A stretch of DNA of 8,002 nt from an uncultured Ellagibacter sp. (GTDB lineage Bacteria; Actinomycetota; Coriobacteriia; Coriobacteriales; Eggerthellaceae), in the NCBI GenBank assembly GCA_934613165.1, contig CAKTSW010000051.1, positions 1 to 8,002 on the forward strand. The letters run 5' to 3'. The notes below the pieces were generated by a model, which ran no database searches, was not told the origin of the DNA, and was given only the letters and a program-made list of their open reading frames with translations. Shown here one piece after another: positions 6,588 to 8,002 of the stretch. Position 1 is the first letter of the stretch. Each line of letters starts with the position of its first letter. The translations under genes were made by a program, and so were the position numbers.

Positions 6588-6603
6588 TGTTTCACGTGAA
6601 ACA
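6588..6603. promoter_or_regulatory. parS: parS site 3 (ParB loading site)
   Basis: TGTTTCACGTGAAACA is identical to parS 1 over all 16 bases. It begins one base after the stop codon of the exonuclease-helicase gene and ends five bases before the ATG of the next gene, so it fills nearly the whole 21-bp gap. The usual ribosome-binding-site position is therefore occupied by parS. Confidence 0.95.
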
Positions 6604-6608
6604 CTGCG

Positions 6609-7931
6609 ATGGGTAGACGAGTCAACAAGATAGCCAAAGCGGCGCACATCAAGCGGAACACCGAAGGAACGTCGAACGAGATTTCCTTCAGCGTGCTCGA
6701 TGCTGCGAAGAATCGGCTCGACGGGACGGACGGGAAACGGTTGAACCCGTTCGGGTCGGTGCCGCTTTTCACGTTGCCGGGCAAGAAGAAGTCGCTTTCG
6801 ACCCCTTCGAAAGACGAGGGGCTCGCGCTGAAGCGAAGCGCGGAGCAGTCGAGCAAGGGGGTCTCTTTCGGTCGCGGCAAGAAGCACGTGAAGGAATCGC
6901 GCGCGAAGAGGAGTCGTCACGCAGCCTCTTCGAAGAGCGAGGCCCGTGCGTCGACCGCCGATTTGGTTGCCGCACGGAAGATGAGGCGCCGCCGCGGCAA
7001 GCTTCTGACGATAGTCGCGATTGCGGTTGTCGCTTGCGTGGCTATCGGGTCGGTCGGCTGGTGGGGCTACAACGAATTCACGACGCAGCAGCAGTCGAAG
7101 GCGAGCTTGCAAAGCGCCCTCTCTTCCCTTCAACCGATCGACGACGAGCTCACTGGGATAGACGGATACATGACGCGCATCGGCAACGGCGAGGCCATGT
7201 CCCTTTCTCTAGACGAAGTCGATGCGCTCGCGGGCCGGCTTGAAAAGGACGAAAGCACGGCACATGCGAGCCTTTCGGCGGCGTCGGACGAAGCGCATGC
7301 CGCCCTGGCGACGAACAGCGGTGCGCAGACAAGCAACGTGTCCGAACAATCCGACGCCGCGATCTCGTCGCGCGAGAAGATGTTCACGTGCGGGAAGAAC
7401 GTGATCGCGCGGCTTCAGGTGACGCTTCAGGCGAAGGAGAAGGCGACTTCGGCGTGGCAGCAGCTTCTAACGGGTGACGCTGCGGCGCGTGAGGCGGCAT
7501 CGCTCGTGGCCGACGCGACCGAGGAGAACATTGCCGCATCTTCGGAGAAGGCGAATGAGGCGATCGACCTGTTCAGCAAGGCGCTCGATTCGTTCACTTC
7601 CGCCTCCCTTCTTTACCCGAAGGCGGATTTCTCGGCCTATACGTCATACCTGAACAAGCGCATCGAGGCGCAGGGGTACGCCATCGCCTCGAACGACGCG
7701 CTCGCAAGCAAGGACACGGCGACGGCGACTGAGCAGAACGACTGGTACAACCGAGCGGAAGAGGAAGCGACGGCTTTAGCGGAGAAGCTTCCCGAAGACC
7801 CGATCGCCGTGCTTTCCGACCTGTTCGAAAGAGACACGGAAGACGACCGGAGCGCTTACGACGAGGCTCAGATCGCAGCGCGCGCCGCAGATGCTTTTAT
7901 CAGCGATTATTTGGGAGCCCCTTCTAAATAG
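6609..7931 (+). CDS. Unknown single-pass membrane protein with basic cytoplasmic N-terminus, 440 residues
   Basis: I do not recognise the family. Residues 1-130 form a polar, strongly basic, probably disordered segment rich in Lys, Arg and Ser. It contains a more ordered-looking patch, FGSVPLFTLPGKKK (48-61), and ends in MRRRRGK (125-131). One transmembrane helix follows (about 132-153, LLTIVAIAVVACVAIGSVGWWG). The basic flank predicts the N-terminus inside and the remainder outside. Residues 155-440 are Ala/Ser/Glu-rich and mostly helical, with likely coiled-coil or bundle stretches (about 160-235 and 270-330) and an acidic end (about 380-440). A lone Cys261 sits in the outer part. The ATG at 6609 is the only sensible start, because the frame is closed by TGA at 6597-6599. 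It has no Shine-Dalgarno and lies 21 bp after the helicase stop, so translation may be coupled. No promoter is seen in the gap, so it is probably co-transcribed with the helicase gene. Confidence 0.85.
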   Translation: MGRRVNKIAKAAHIKRNTEGTSNEISFSVLDAAKNRLDGTDGKRLNPFGSVPLFTLPGKKKSLSTPSKDEGLALKRSAEQSSKGVSFGRGKKHVKESRAKRSRHAASSKSEARASTADLVAARKMRRRRGKLLTIVAIAVVACVAIGSVGWWGYNEFTTQQQSKASLQSALSSLQPIDDELTGIDGYMTRIGNGEAMSLSLDEVDALAGRLEKDESTAHASLSAASDEAHAALATNSGAQTSNVSEQSDAAISSREKMFTCGKNVIARLQVTLQAKEKATSAWQQLLTGDAAAREAASLVADATEENIAASSEKANEAIDLFSKALDSFTSASLLYPKADFSAYTSYLNKRIEAQGYAIASNDALASKDTATATEQNDWYNRAEEEATALAEKLPEDPIAVLSDLFERDTEDDRSAYDEAQIAARAADAFISDYLGAPSK

Positions 7932-7939
7932 CATATAAT
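7911..7939 (+). promoter_or_regulatory. Near-consensus promoter for the gene starting at 7988
   Basis: TTGGGA (7911-7916) and a perfect TATAAT (7934-7939) are separated by exactly 17 bases, the optimal spacing. The -35 element lies inside the last codons of the 440-residue gene. A start near 7946 gives a leader of about 42 bases. The 10-bp palindrome GCATATATGC (7945-7954) lies at the expected start point. This is the best sigma-70-type promoter in the window. Confidence 0.7.
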
Positions 7940-7987
7940 TCGAAGCATATATGCCTTGCAACGAACGGAAAGCGAAAGGCGCAAGCA

Positions 7988-8002
7988 ATGCCGAATATCA
8001 TC
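7988..8002 (+). CDS. Start of an unidentified gene, cut by the window edge
   Basis: An ATG at 7988 opens a frame reading MPNII up to the window end. GAAAGGC (7974-7980) is a fair ribosome binding site about eight bases upstream, and a near-consensus promoter lies at 7911-7939. Five codons are too few to suggest a product. Confidence 0.45.

Noticed and set aside
6885..6890. CACGTGAA half-site in the membrane protein gene
   Set aside because: Only the right half resembles parS; the left arm (AGAAG) does not match and no palindrome forms.
5484..7133. 549-codon minus-strand frame across the helicase 3' end and membrane protein 5' end
   Set aside because: It covers two plus-strand genes and parS 3, is extremely Arg-rich and has no motif; a shadow frame of GC-rich DNA.
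7385..7390. TTCACGTG half-site in the membrane protein gene
   Set aside because: The bases next to the hexamer agree only partly on the left, and the right arm (CGGGA) fails completely.
7953..7980. Hairpin (GCCTT with AAGGC) over the ribosome binding site of the last gene, as a regulatory leader
   Set aside because: Only five base pairs around an 18-base loop; too weak to support a claim.

Overview
The window is high-GC, compact bacterial DNA. It holds the 3' part of the chromosome-partitioning gene parB, rlmN (rRNA/tRNA adenosine methyltransferase), ddl (D-Ala-D-Ala ligase), a small tail-anchored membrane protein of unknown function, a long exonuclease/DinG-type helicase fusion, a single-pass membrane protein of unknown function, and the first codons of a further gene. 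GC richness, an actinobacterial-style chromosomal ParB and probable leaderless starts suggest a high-GC actinobacterium, perhaps a Coriobacteriia member. That placement is inference and cannot be settled from the sequence alone. A chromosomal ParB with parS sites nearby places the window in the origin-proximal part of the chromosome.

Layout. Positions 1-789 (+) are parB, running in from the left edge. A hairpin with A/T tracts on both sides (about 824-866) terminates both parB and the convergent rlmN (892-1923, -). A 65-bp divergent gap carries a promoter for rlmN, which looks leaderless, and an extended -10 promoter plus a good Shine-Dalgarno for ddl (1989-2939, +). Only 15 bp after ddl comes the convergent end of a 207-residue tail-anchored protein gene (2955-3578, -). 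A 99-bp divergent gap then separates it from the exonuclease-helicase gene (3678-6587, +). The 440-residue membrane protein gene follows 21 bp later (6609-7931, +). A near-consensus promoter (7911-7939) at its end drives a gene starting at 7988.

The most striking feature is a set of three parS sites, the binding site of the ParB encoded at the left edge, all sharing the 14-bp core GTTTCACGTGAAAC. Two (3600-3615 and 3637-3652) sit in the divergent promoter gap on either side of a perfect TATAAT. The third (6588-6603) fills the gap between the exonuclease-helicase gene and the membrane protein gene. The helicase gene is therefore bracketed by ParB loading sites, and the promoter serving it and the tail-anchored gene lies between two of them.

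How the genes may fit together: ParB loaded at these sites would organise and segregate the origin region. The nuclease-helicase plausibly acts in DNA repair or R-loop/replication-conflict processing. The two unknown membrane proteins beside the parS sites have no demonstrated link to partitioning. Because of their positions, their expression could respond to ParB occupancy. No stretch longer than about 100 bases lacks a gene, and no tRNA, rRNA, CRISPR array, insertion sequence or prophage gene was seen.
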